From NCBI GenBank assembly GCA_963708905.1, contig CAVPUV010000003.1, forward strand, positions 1-64,000: a stretch of DNA of 64,000 nt. The letters run 5' to 3'. This stretch comes from SHZL01 sp963708905. GTDB taxonomy: Bacteria > Pseudomonadota > Gammaproteobacteria > Xanthomonadales > SZUA-36. Below, piece by piece: positions 42,550 to 52,400 of the stretch. How positions within the stretch are numbered: the first letter of the stretch is position 1; every line of letters begins with the position of its first letter. The position numbers and the translations under genes are program-made. The notes beneath the pieces are model-generated. The model had not been told where the DNA came from, did not search any database, and was given only the letters and a program-made list of their open reading frames with translations.

Positions 42550-43326
42550 ATGCCAAAAAAAATGATTCTTCGTCCCAATCTGGCTGGCTTTTTAACCTGC
42601 CTTGCTCTGTCGTGGCTGGGTGCGGCGCAGGCACAAAGTCTTGACTCCACCGTCCGGACGGAAACAAAAATCAACCAGGACGCCGCCGCCTCGCAACAGC
42701 GCGTGACTCATCTGGCCAAGAAAACCCAGGATCTCCTGGGGGAGTTCCGTGCCGTTGTGCGCGAGCTCGAAAGTCTCAAGATCTACAATGAGAATCTGCA
42801 AAAGGTGGTTGGCGACCAACGCAACGAAGTCCAGTCCATCAACCGGCAGTTGGCCGGTTTGGAAGAAACCAACCGCGGCGTGGTGCCGTTGATGCTGGAA
42901 ATGATCCAGGCGCTTGGCCAGATCGTCGAGGCGGACATCCCGTTTCACCTCGCTGAGCGGCGTGCCCGCGTCGAGCGTCTGGTTGCCATGATGGATCAGG
43001 CCGAGGTTACCGCATCGGAAAAATACCGGCGAGTGATGGAGGCATATCAGGGCGAACTCGAGTATGGCAGAACCACCGAGGCCTATGCGGATACTCTGCC
43101 GGCTAGTGGGCAGACGGTCGATTACCTGCGCATAGGCCGCACATTGCTGGTCTACCAGACCAGCGATCAAACCGGCACGGGGTGGTTCAATCCCGCGACG
43201 CGGCAGTTCGAAGCCTTACCGGATAGCTACCAGCTGGAAGTCACGGCGGGAATAGCCATTGCGAGAAATGAGAAGGCGCCTGACCTGGTTGTGCTGCCAG
43301 TGCCGGGGCCGGAGGTGGCTCAATGA
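42550..43326 (+). CDS. DUF3450 periplasmic coiled-coil protein
   Basis: A 258-residue protein. The signal peptide ends AAQAQ, a coiled-coil region covers about residues 35-110, and conserved YLRIGRTLLVYQTSDQTGTG and a TGWFNP segment match DUF3450. This family is encoded at the head of TtpC-ExbB-ExbD-TonB operons in marine gammaproteobacteria. It probably assists energy transduction across the periplasm. The TtpC start overlaps its stop. Confidence 0.82.
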   Translation: MPKKMILRPNLAGFLTCLALSWLGAAQAQSLDSTVRTETKINQDAAASQQRVTHLAKKTQDLLGEFRAVVRELESLKIYNENLQKVVGDQRNEVQSINRQLAGLEETNRGVVPLMLEMIQALGQIVEADIPFHLAERRARVERLVAMMDQAEVTASEKYRRVMEAYQGELEYGRTTEAYADTLPASGQTVDYLRIGRTLLVYQTSDQTGTGWFNPATRQFEALPDSYQLEVTAGIAIARNEKAPDLVVLPVPGPEVAQ

Positions 43327-44678
43327 AAAAGCCGGGTCTGTTGCTGGCCCTGGCAATGGCAGTGGTGGTCATCAGTCCGGTGGTAGCAGCCCAGACACTG
43401 GATGAGCTGGCTCGCATCGTTCGTGAGGCAGCCAAATCGGATGCCAGAGTCAACCAGGATCGCGAAGCGGAGTTCTTGCGCGAACGCGACCGTCAACAGA
43501 GTTTACTGACCGCGGCCCACCAGGAACTGGCCGGTGAGAACAAGCGCAGTGATAGTTTGCGCAGTGAGTATGACCAGAATGAGCGTGCTCTGGCGGAGCT
43601 TGAAACCACGCTGGCGGAACGCCTGGGCAATCTTGGCGAACTGTTTGGCGTGGTGCGGCAATCATCCGGCGAAATTCAGGCGGCATTGGAAGATTCAATG
43701 GTGACGGCGCAACTGCCGGGACGCACGCAATTTCTCGCCGAGCTCGCGCAGCGGCGAGAACTGCCGACCGTGCCTGAACTGCGCCAATTGTGGTCAGCCA
43801 TGGTCACGGAAATCGCGGAGTCCGGAAAAGTGGTCAGGTTCGTCGCGCCGGTGGAACGCACCAGCGGGCAAAAAGAAAACCTGGAAGTCACCCGGGTCGG
43901 GGTGTTCAATGCCGTCAGCAATGGACAGTTTCTTGACTGGGATACCAGCAAGAGCCGCGATAAGCTGATCGAACTGGCGCGCCAGCCGCCCGCCCGCTTC
44001 TCCGCCATGGCGTCAGATCTCGAGACCACCGCCAGCGGCGTGATATCGCCGATGGCGATCGATTTCACCCGCGGTCAGATCCTGCGCGCCGTGGTGCAAA
44101 GCAAGACGCCGCTGGAGCGGGTCAGGGAAGACGGCGGCATCGTCGGCTACGTGATCATTGGCGTCGGCATTTTCGGCCTGCTGCTGTGCCTGTGGAAAGC
44201 ATTTGCGCTGTATACCACCGGCGCCCGCATGACCCGCCAGATGAAGATCGATGCAGCGGACAAGCGCAATCCCCTGGGCCGCGTCATGGCGGTATATTCC
44301 GATAACCCGGATAGCGATATCGAAACGCTGGAACTCAAGCTGGATGAAGCCATATTGCGTGAGACCGCGCCGATCGAAACCGGCCTGAGTTTCATCAAGG
44401 TACTGTATGTTGTCGCACCCTTGCTGGGTCTGCTCGGTACGGTTGTCGGCATGATCGTTACTTTCCAGATGATCACGCTGTTTGGAACAGGTGATCCGCG
44501 CATGATGGCCGGCGGTATTTCCACCGCGCTGGTGACCACGGTATTGGGCCTGGTCGTTGCCATTCCGCTGACGATTTTGCACAGTTTCCTGCAGGGTAAA
44601 GCCAGGGCCTTGATCCAGACTCTCGAAGAACAGGCTGCTGGCATCATCGCCCGCCTGGCAGAGCGTCGCGCCGCATGA
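43323..44678 (+). CDS. TtpC-like MotA/TolQ/ExbB proton channel protein with periplasmic N-terminus
   Basis: A 451-residue protein. A signal peptide and a long coiled-coil periplasmic domain (to about residue 270) precede three membrane spans carrying the MotA/TolQ/ExbB channel signature VAPLLGLLGTVVGMIVTFQM. This split architecture is that of TtpC, needed with ExbB2-ExbD2-TonB2 for siderophore uptake in Vibrio. It overlaps both neighbours by 4 bp. Confidence 0.83.
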   Translation: MKKPGLLLALAMAVVVISPVVAAQTLDELARIVREAAKSDARVNQDREAEFLRERDRQQSLLTAAHQELAGENKRSDSLRSEYDQNERALAELETTLAERLGNLGELFGVVRQSSGEIQAALEDSMVTAQLPGRTQFLAELAQRRELPTVPELRQLWSAMVTEIAESGKVVRFVAPVERTSGQKENLEVTRVGVFNAVSNGQFLDWDTSKSRDKLIELARQPPARFSAMASDLETTASGVISPMAIDFTRGQILRAVVQSKTPLERVREDGGIVGYVIIGVGIFGLLLCLWKAFALYTTGARMTRQMKIDAADKRNPLGRVMAVYSDNPDSDIETLELKLDEAILRETAPIETGLSFIKVLYVVAPLLGLLGTVVGMIVTFQMITLFGTGDPRMMAGGISTALVTTVLGLVVAIPLTILHSFLQGKARALIQTLEEQAAGIIARLAERRAA

Positions 44679-45199
44679 TCTGGTTTTACCAGGCCGTCGC
44701 CGCCATTCGCGCCTTTATGGAGCTCGGCGGCGATGTGCTGTGGGCCATCATGTTCATACTGTTCCTGATGTGGACATTCATTCTGGAACGTATCTGGTAC
44801 TTTTATAGGATCCATCCGTTGAAGAGGGCCGCCATCCTCGCCGCCTGGGAGTCCCGGGCGGATACCACTTCCTGGTACGCCAAACAGATTCGCGAAGGTA
44901 TGATCTCCGAGACCTCGATCGCGCTGAAGGCCAACATCGGATTGATCAAGTCATTGATCGCGATCTGCCCCTTGCTGGGCTTGCTCGGCACCGTGACGGG
45001 CATGATCACGGTTTTCGACGTGATGACCTACAGTGGGGGCGGGAACGCCCGCGCGATGGCGGGCGGCGTTTCGATGGCTACCGTGCCCACCATGGCCGGC
45101 ATGGTCGCCGCCTTGTCGGGCGTTTATTTCGGCACCTGGCTGGAACACAAGGCCAATACAGAATCGGAAAAGCTGGAAGACCTGCTCCAGCATCACTAA
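44675..45199 (+). CDS. exbB: ExbB-like biopolymer transport protein
   Basis: A 174-residue protein with three membrane spans and the MotA/TolQ/ExbB motif ICPLLGLLGTVTGMITVFDV. It is the short channel subunit of the TonB2-type system. It overlaps the TtpC-like gene and is 14 bp from exbD. The proton-motive force is converted to movement of TonB. Confidence 0.9.
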   Translation: MIWFYQAVAAIRAFMELGGDVLWAIMFILFLMWTFILERIWYFYRIHPLKRAAILAAWESRADTTSWYAKQIREGMISETSIALKANIGLIKSLIAICPLLGLLGTVTGMITVFDVMTYSGGGNARAMAGGVSMATVPTMAGMVAALSGVYFGTWLEHKANTESEKLEDLLQHH

Positions 45200-45213
45200 A
45201 CGGAGACCGCTGC

Positions 45214-45618
45214 ATGGCAAGACGGCATGCGCATGTGGAAGATGCCGAGATCAATATCACACCGATGTTGGATATTGTTTTCATCATGCTGATTTTCTTT
45301 ATTGTCACCACTTCCTCTACCAAGGAAACGGGTGCGATGATCGACAAACCCGAAGCCGCGCAAGCGGTTGCCTTGAGCAACGGAACGATTCTGATCGGGA
45401 TCAAATCCAATGGTGATATCTGGATGGCGAAGCGGTCCATTGAACTGCGCGAGGTACGCCAGATGGTGGAGCGCGCCAGGGGAGAAAACCCGGAGGGCAG
45501 TGTGGTCATTATTGCCGATCGGGGGTCACGGATCGGGACCGTGACCCAGGTGATGGATCAGGTCCGTCTGGCGGGTGTCGAAGGTGTTGCGATTTCCGCC
45601 GTTACGCCGCAGCAATAG
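45214..45618 (+). CDS. exbD: ExbD-like biopolymer transport protein
   Basis: A 134-residue protein with one N-terminal membrane span. The motif EDAEINITPMLDIVFIML contains the membrane-embedded proton-carrying Asp of ExbD/TolR. The C-terminal periplasmic domain contains VVIIADRGSRIGTVTQVMDQ. It pairs with the ExbB-like subunit. Confidence 0.92.
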   Translation: MARRHAHVEDAEINITPMLDIVFIMLIFFIVTTSSTKETGAMIDKPEAAQAVALSNGTILIGIKSNGDIWMAKRSIELREVRQMVERARGENPEGSVVIIADRGSRIGTVTQVMDQVRLAGVEGVAISAVTPQQ

Positions 45619-45622
45619 ATGA

Positions 45623-46264
45623 ATGAATAAATTTCATATTCTGATCGCCGCCGTATTGTCCGCAGGCGTGACTTTCGGCCTGTTCCTGTTCATGCAGAAA
45701 CTCATTTCATCGGGGGCGGAAGATCGCGCCCAGCTGGATGCGATTGCCGGCATTCATTTTGGTCCGGTCGAAATTCCGGACGAGATCGCCATCAGGAACC
45801 GGCGGATTGCAAAAAAACCCCCACCGCCAAAGGACCCGCCGCCAGCGCCCAGGATGCAAATATCCAAAGTGGATCAGCCGGTACAGGACATGCCGCAAAT
45901 GGATTTGCCGCAACTGGATGTGCCAATGGTCGGCGGGCAAGGTATGTTCATCGGCAACTTCCGGCAGGTTGACACCAGCGCTGAGGGTGACGTCGTCCCG
46001 GTCATGGTCATACGCCCGATGTATCCGCGCGAAGCAGCCATTGAGGGCATAGAGGGATGGGTCAAACTCGAATTCACCATCACCGCCAGCGGTAGCGTGC
46101 AGGACGCACGCGTTATCGAGGCCAATCCGGCGCGGATATTCAATCGCGAGGCCATCCGCGCCATTTTGAAATGGAAGTTCAAACCGCGCGTGGTCGATGG
46201 GGTTGCGGTCGATCGCCGCGCCACCCAGGTCATTGATTTCAGCCTGCACGATGGCGAAGACTAA
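45623..46264 (+). CDS. tonB: TonB2-like energy transducer
   Basis: A 213-residue protein. An N-terminal membrane anchor and a short proline-rich linker (KKPPPPKDPPPAP) lead to a TonB C-terminal domain with PMYPREAAIEGIEGWVKLEF and AILKWKFKPRVVDG. The linker is shorter than in classical TonB, as in TonB2. No TonB-dependent receptor is encoded in the window. Confidence 0.9.
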   Translation: MNKFHILIAAVLSAGVTFGLFLFMQKLISSGAEDRAQLDAIAGIHFGPVEIPDEIAIRNRRIAKKPPPPKDPPPAPRMQISKVDQPVQDMPQMDLPQLDVPMVGGQGMFIGNFRQVDTSAEGDVVPVMVIRPMYPREAAIEGIEGWVKLEFTITASGSVQDARVIEANPARIFNREAIRAILKWKFKPRVVDGVAVDRRATQVIDFSLHDGED

Positions 46265-46268
46265 TCAC

Positions 46269-47543
46269 ATGCGCCGGCATTTCCCCCATGTTCCCTATTG
46301 CGTGGTTTTGACCGTCTGCCTGCTCGCTGTTCCGGCTGGTGCGGTCTGGGCCCAGGCCGCGACATGCGGCAAGGTCCGCGAGGTCGGGGCCAAGGCGCTT
46401 GATGAAGTCACCTGGAAGCAGCTCAACGGTATTTACGAGGAGGTCAGCAAGGAGAATTACAACGACGCCTCCAAGGACCTGCAGAACATGCTGGGATCGG
46501 CGGGACGGGATGAATACCTGCAGGCCATTATCAACCAGGCGCTGGCACAGGTTGAATGGTCACGCGAGAACTATGACGCCTCGCTGGCTTACTTCGAGAA
46601 AGCGGTCGAACTCGACGCGCTGCCCAACGAAGCTCATTTCGCCCTGATGTACCAGATTGCGCAGCTGTACTACATGAAAGGGCGCTACCGCGAAGCGCTG
46701 GACCGGCTGGACCTGTGGTTCTGCACCGCGCCCGAAGCAAAGATAACCGCGGCCGCTTACGTGCTCAAAGCCTCGATATTTATGCAGGCGAAAGATTATC
46801 GTCAGACCCTGCAGGCCATAGACCAGGCCATCTCAATGGAACCGGCGCCGGTGGAAGCCTGGTACCAGCTGAAGCTGGCGTCGCATTATGAGCTGAAACA
46901 GTATCCCCAGGCTGCCGCGACGCTTGAGCTCATGATTGCCCAATGGCCGCAACAGAAGCTCTACTGGACGCAGCTGGCACAGACCTATTCCAGTCTGCAA
47001 CAGCATGACAAGGCATTGGCCGTTGCTGCGCTGGCCTGGCGCAAGAAGCTCATGACTACCCAGGCGGACATTACCTATCTGACCAGCCTCTATGCCAACG
47101 CCAATGTGCCTTACAAGGCTGCAGCCATTTTGCAACAGGCCATTGAGGACAAAGTGGTGGAGTCTTCGGAAAAGTTCTGGACCCTGGTCGCGGATTTATG
47201 GTACCGCTCTGAAGAACTGGAAAAAGCGCTCACGGCATACGAAAAAGCAGCTGCGGATTCGTCCAGCGGGGAGATCGATCTGCGCCGTGGGTATATCCTG
47301 ATCGATCTGGAGCGCTGGGCGCCGGCCACAAAAGCGCTGGATGCAGCGCTGGCCAGGGGTGGCCTGAATGAACGGCAAATGGGTGAGGCCTATCTGCTGC
47401 GTGGAATGGCGGAATTCAATCTGGAAAATTACGCTCAGGCCAGCGCTGACTGGGGCCGCGCCAGTAAATACCCTGCGGCCAGGGAAGCGGCGCAGCAGTG
47501 GATCAATCATCTGCAGGAAGAACGCAAGCTCCACGCGCTATGA
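46269..47543 (+). CDS. Periplasmic TPR protein of the TonB2-type operon
   Basis: A 424-residue protein. The signal peptide ends VWAQA. Tetratricopeptide-like helical repeats fill the rest, for example YDASLAYFEKAVELDALPNE and EKALTAYEKAAADSSSGEID. TPR proteins close TtpC-TonB2 operons, but their role is unknown. I chose ATG 46269, with GAAGA upstream, over an ATG inside tonB. It overlaps xerD by 4 bp (ATGA). Confidence 0.78.
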   Translation: MRRHFPHVPYCVVLTVCLLAVPAGAVWAQAATCGKVREVGAKALDEVTWKQLNGIYEEVSKENYNDASKDLQNMLGSAGRDEYLQAIINQALAQVEWSRENYDASLAYFEKAVELDALPNEAHFALMYQIAQLYYMKGRYREALDRLDLWFCTAPEAKITAAAYVLKASIFMQAKDYRQTLQAIDQAISMEPAPVEAWYQLKLASHYELKQYPQAAATLELMIAQWPQQKLYWTQLAQTYSSLQQHDKALAVAALAWRKKLMTTQADITYLTSLYANANVPYKAAAILQQAIEDKVVESSEKFWTLVADLWYRSEELEKALTAYEKAAADSSSGEIDLRRGYILIDLERWAPATKALDAALARGGLNERQMGEAYLLRGMAEFNLENYAQASADWGRASKYPAAREAAQQWINHLQEERKLHAL

Positions 47544-48454
47544 AAAGTGACCAGCCTTTAGCCGCGGCACAGCTGAACCTGATCGATCGTTTCCTCGATG
47601 CCGCCTGGGCTGAACGGGGTCTGAGCCGGAACACCCTGGCTTCCTACCGCTACGATCTGCAGTCACTGGCACTGCAGTTGCGGGATCGCGGCCACGCGCT
47701 GGAAACCGCCGGCCGCGAAGATATTCTCCATTTTCTTGCCGTGCTGGTGCATGGCGGCAGGAGCCCCAGATCCCTGTCCCGTTACCTTTCCGGGTTCCGC
47801 CAGTTCTACCAATGGCTGCTGCGCGAGGGCAGGTTGCAGGCAGATCCCAGTGCCTTGATCGAGAGCCCCAGGCTGGGGCGGGGTTTACCCAAGGCCTTGA
47901 GCGAGCCGCGGGTTACTGCACTGCTCGAGGCGCCGGATGTCTCGCAGCCGCTGGGTTTGCGTGACCGCGCCATGCTGGAACTGATGTATGCCACCGGCCT
48001 GCGCGTCAGCGAGATGGTGTCGCTGGAATTGAGCCGGGTGAATATGAACCAGGGCGTGGTGCGGGTAATGGGCAAAGGCGGCAAGGAAAGGCTGGTGCCG
48101 ATGGGGGAAGAAGCCATGCACTGGCTCGGGCGATACATGCGTGAGGCCAGGCCCGAATTGCTGGGGCAGGTTCAATGTGCGCAGGTTTTTGTTACCGCCC
48201 GCAAGGCTGGCCTGAGCCGTCAGGCTTTCTGGTACGCCATTCGCAGGCATGCTCGTGCTGCAGGAATGCCGCACGATGTTTCACCACACATGCTGCGGCA
48301 TTCCTTCGCCACGCACCTGCTCAATCACGGTGCTGACCTCCGTGTGGTGCAACTGCTACTGGGTCATAGTGACCTTTCCACCACACAGATCTATACTCAC
48401 ATTGCCCGTGAAGGCTTGAAGAATTTGCATGCCAAACACCACCCCAGGGGATGA
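47540..48454 (+). CDS. xerD: Site-specific tyrosine recombinase XerD
   Basis: A 304-residue tyrosine recombinase. The N-terminal SAM-like domain has LSRNTLASYRYDLQSLALQL. Catalytic residues are Arg in ATGLRVSEMVSLEL, Lys in MGKGGKERLVP, His-x2-Arg in HMLRHSFATHLL, and His and Tyr in LLGHSDLSTTQIYTH. Length and the following dsbC fit XerD, which resolves chromosome dimers at dif with XerC. The 4-bp overlap with the TonB2 operon TPR gene is unusual for xerD. Confidence 0.92.
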   Translation: MKSDQPLAAAQLNLIDRFLDAAWAERGLSRNTLASYRYDLQSLALQLRDRGHALETAGREDILHFLAVLVHGGRSPRSLSRYLSGFRQFYQWLLREGRLQADPSALIESPRLGRGLPKALSEPRVTALLEAPDVSQPLGLRDRAMLELMYATGLRVSEMVSLELSRVNMNQGVVRVMGKGGKERLVPMGEEAMHWLGRYMREARPELLGQVQCAQVFVTARKAGLSRQAFWYAIRRHARAAGMPHDVSPHMLRHSFATHLLNHGADLRVVQLLLGHSDLSTTQIYTHIAREGLKNLHAKHHPRG

Positions 48455-48634
48455 GCTTGCAAAACAAACGAGGCACTGACAACACAATCCCGGCTGGCAG
48501 ACGGAACTTTCCATGCTTTGAGGGTTCTGTGAAGCGTGGACATCGCTTGTAATTCAGCAGCATGAACCGCCACGTGGTAAGCTGCCGCCACGGTAAAGGC
48601 AGGCAATGAAAATCCAAATAACGAGAGGTAAACC

Positions 48635-49384
48635 ATGATGCGTTCTGGTCAGATTATCGCAATATCGTTGATGGCATCATGCGCATCCTTACCGGTATTT
48701 GCGCAGGATAAATTCGAGTTGGTGGAAGCGCGTATTCGCGCACTGGCTCCCACCGCCCGCTCCATAGCGGTTTCGGAAACTCCCATCGAAGGCCTGCTGC
48801 AAGTGCAGATCAACGGCGAAATCGTGTACGCAACCGACGATGGCAGGTATCTGCTGGAGGGCCGGGTCATTGACCTGGATACGCGTGATGACCTGACGGA
48901 ACAATCAAAATCGACGATTCGCAAGGAAATTCTGGACCACGTAGATGCTTCAAAGCAGATCACGTTCACCCCGGCCGACCCGGTTTATGACCTGACGGTA
49001 TTTACTGATATCGATTGTGGTTACTGCCGTAAATTGCATTCCCAGATAGCCGAATACAACAAGGAAGGCATAGCGATTCACTACATGGCCTTTCCCCGTG
49101 CCGGCATCGGTTCTGAATCATACGACAAGGCGGTCTCGGTCTGGTGCGCCAAGGACCAGCAGAGTGCCCTGACCAGTGCCAAGGCCGGTAATGACCCGGA
49201 GCCTTTGCACTGCGACAATCCGGTTGCCGGACAATACCAGTTGGGTCTCGAACTGGGCGTATCGGGAACACCAGCCCTGCTGACATCCAGCGGTATGTTG
49301 ATTCCCGGTTACGTGGCCCCGGCAGCTTTGCGCGCTCGGCTGGACCAGTTATCCGGCGTTGGAGGCGCCAGCACCGCCAAATAG
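48635..49384 (+). CDS. dsbC: Disulfide isomerase DsbC
   Basis: A 249-residue periplasmic protein. The signal peptide ends PVFAQ, an N-terminal dimerisation domain follows, and the thioredoxin domain has the active site DIDCGYCRKLH, the cis-Pro segment SGTPALL and the second Cys pair in VWCAKD and LHCDN. It corrects wrong disulfides. A GAGAGG site precedes the ATG. The 180-bp gap after xerD holds no recognisable gene. Confidence 0.93.
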   Translation: MMRSGQIIAISLMASCASLPVFAQDKFELVEARIRALAPTARSIAVSETPIEGLLQVQINGEIVYATDDGRYLLEGRVIDLDTRDDLTEQSKSTIRKEILDHVDASKQITFTPADPVYDLTVFTDIDCGYCRKLHSQIAEYNKEGIAIHYMAFPRAGIGSESYDKAVSVWCAKDQQSALTSAKAGNDPEPLHCDNPVAGQYQLGLELGVSGTPALLTSSGMLIPGYVAPAALRARLDQLSGVGGASTAK

Positions 49385-49405
49385 ACGGGTTTCGGGAGTA
49401 CCGCT

Positions 49406-52400
49406 TTGTCCGAGTTCACCTGGCTGTTGGGAGAACCCGCCCTTTCCGATTTTCGCAAGCACAAACTCGGCAGCCAGCTGACAGCGCGTTTTCGCCTGCA
49501 GCCTTCGATTGCCAGCCGCTTTATCTATTTTCTGGACTCTGCGCAGCCGTTGCAACCTGCCGACTGCCGCCGCCTGGAGGACCTGTTGCATGGTCAACTG
49601 TGGGCGCAACTGGACACGGATGGATTGATCCTGGTGGCGCCTCGCCTGGGTACCCAGTCACCCTGGTCCAGCAAGGCGACGGATATTGCCAGCCGTTGCG
49701 GCATCAACGGTATCGACCGCATCGAGCGCGGCACCGCGTACTGGATCAGAGGATTGGAAGCCATCGATGCAGCCGCCAGAGCAGAACTTCTGCAGCTGCT
49801 GCATGATCGCATGACGCAATCCGTTCTGGCTTCCATCGATGAGGCAAGATTGCTCTTTTTGCACGGACAGCCACGGCCGCTCAGGCACGTTCCGGTACTT
49901 GCCCAGGGCGCGGCCGCCCTGCAGCGCGCTGACCGTGAGCTCGGGCTGGCACTGTCCACGGACGAGGTTGATTATCTGCTGGCAGCGTTTACACGGCTGC
50001 AGCGGGATCCGACCGATGCGGAGTTGATGATGTTCGCGCAGGCCAATTCAGAGCACTGCCGGCACAAGATTTTCAATGCCAGCTGGACCGTGGATGGCGA
50101 AGAGGCGGAGCGCTCCCTGTTCAGCATGATCCGTAATACCCATGCACGGTCGCCACACGGTATCCTTTCTGCCTACCACGACAATTCGGCGGTCATTGAT
50201 GGCGCAGCGGGCGAACGTTTTTTTGTGCAGCCGGACACGGGCGTTTATGCATACCGGCGTGAACGTCTGCCATTTCAAATCAAGGTTGAAACGCACAACC
50301 ACCCCACGGCGATTTCGCCTTTTGCCGGCGCCGCCACCGGTTCCGGTGGAGAAATCCGCGACGAAGCTGCTACCGGCCGTGGCGCCCGGCCCAAGGCGGG
50401 TCTGACCGGATACACTGTCTCCCACCTGGATATACCGGGTTATTCCTTTCCCTGGCGCGGCGGCCATGGCCGGCCTGAACGGATTGCCAGCGCGCTGGAT
50501 ATCATGATCGAGGGGCCGATCGGCGGCGCGGCATTCAATAACGAATTCGGCCGGCCAGCCCTTTGCGGCTACTTCCGCAGCTTCGAGCAGGAAGTGGGCG
50601 GCACCCTCTGGGGCTATCACAAACCCGTCATGATTGCGGGCGGTCTGGGTAGTATCCGCGCGGACATGGTGGACAAATTGCCGTTGCAGACGGGTTCCTG
50701 CATTGTCGTGCTCGGCGGACCCGCGATGCTGATCGGCCTGGGCGGTGGAGCAGCTTCTTCAGTTGGCAGCGGGCACAGCCATGAGGAGCTGGATTTTGCT
50801 TCGGTGCAGCGCGGAAACCCGGAAATGCAAAGGCGTTGCCAGGAAGTGATCGACGCCTGCTGGGCATTGGGTGAACACAACCCGATTCTCTCCATTCACG
50901 ATGTGGGTGCGGGTGGGCTTGCCAACGCGCTGCCGGAGCTTTTACACGACGGCGGCCGCGGCGGCATGCTGGAACTGCGCGCGGTGCCTGTTGCGGACCC
51001 GGCGATGTCGCCCATGGAAATCTGGTGCAATGAGGCACAGGAACGTTATGTTCTGGCGCTGCATCCGTCGGCATTGAAGACATTTGAAAACATCTGCGCG
51101 CGAGAACGCTGCCCCTGCGCGGTGCTGGGAACGGCGACGCAGGAGCTGCATCTCAAACTCAGTGACCGGCTGTTTCACAGCGATGCGGTGGACATGCCGC
51201 TGGAGGTTTTGCTGGGTAAAACACCCGCCATGCACCGCACCGTGCAGCGGCAACGGCTGATCATCGAGGATGTGGACCTGACCGCTCTCGACCTGTCCCA
51301 GGCGTTGCACGATGTGTTGCGTTTCCCGGCCGTTGGCAGCAAGTCTTTTCTCATTACCATCGGTGACCGCAGCGTGGGTGGCCTGGTCGCTCGCGACCAG
51401 ATGGTGGGACCCTGGCAGGTGCCAGTGGCGGATGTCGCAGTCACCCTGGCGGGATTCCGCAGCGAGCGCGGCGAAGCCATGGCCATGGGCGAGCGCTCAC
51501 CCCTGGCGGTGGTCAATGGCCCGGCGTCTGGGCGTATGGCGGTTGCCGAGGCCGTCACCAATATCGCCGCAGCGTCCATTCGGCATATTTCCGATATTCG
51601 CCTCGCGGCCAACTGGATGGCCGCCGCCGGTGAGGATGGACAGGACAGCGTGCTGTTCGATACCGTGCGGGCCGTGGGAATGGAACTGTGTCCGGCACTG
51701 GGAATCGCCATCCCGGTAGGCAAAGACTCCTTGTCCATGAAAACCGTGTGGCTGGAAAAAGGCGGGCGTAAAACCGTGCAGGCGCCGGTATCACTGATCG
51801 TGTCCGCGTTCGCTCCGGTCGCCGACGTCGATCGCACCTTGACGCCGCAACTCCATTTGGATCGTGGTGAGAGCAGTCTGTTGTTGATTGATCTCGGTCA
51901 CGGGCGGAACCGGCTGGGTGGATCGGTGCTGGCCCAGGTGAACAATCGTTTTGGCCGCAACGTGCCGGACCTCGACTCGCCGGAACAGCTGCGCGGCTTT
52001 TTTGCCGCCATCCAGGAAATGAACCAGTGTGGTTTGTTGCTGGCCTACCACGACCGATCGGACGGTGGACTGGCCGTGACCTTGTGTGAAATGGCATTTG
52101 CCGCGCATTGCGGGCTGGAACTGGCGCTGGATCTGGCGCAGGAAGATGTGCTGGCGGCCTGGTTTGCCGAAGAGCCCGGCGCGGTGATCCAGGTTCGCCG
52201 CAGCGATGTGCCGCGAGTGCGTGAAGTTCTTGCCAGGCAGGGGATCGCGGAACTGTGCCGGGAGATTGGCCGCCCGGTCGAAGGACAACGCTTGCGCCTG
52301 CACTGCGGCGAGAACTTGCTGCTGGACGAATCCCTGCCGGAATTGCAGCGCCTGTGGTGTGAAACCAGCCATGCAGTGCAACGCCTGCGCGACAACCCGG

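Noticed and set aside
48455..48634. Possible small gene between xerD and dsbC
   Set aside because: Short frames have no ribosome site or family features; a short direct repeat (CCGCCACG.GGTAA) is too weak to interpret.
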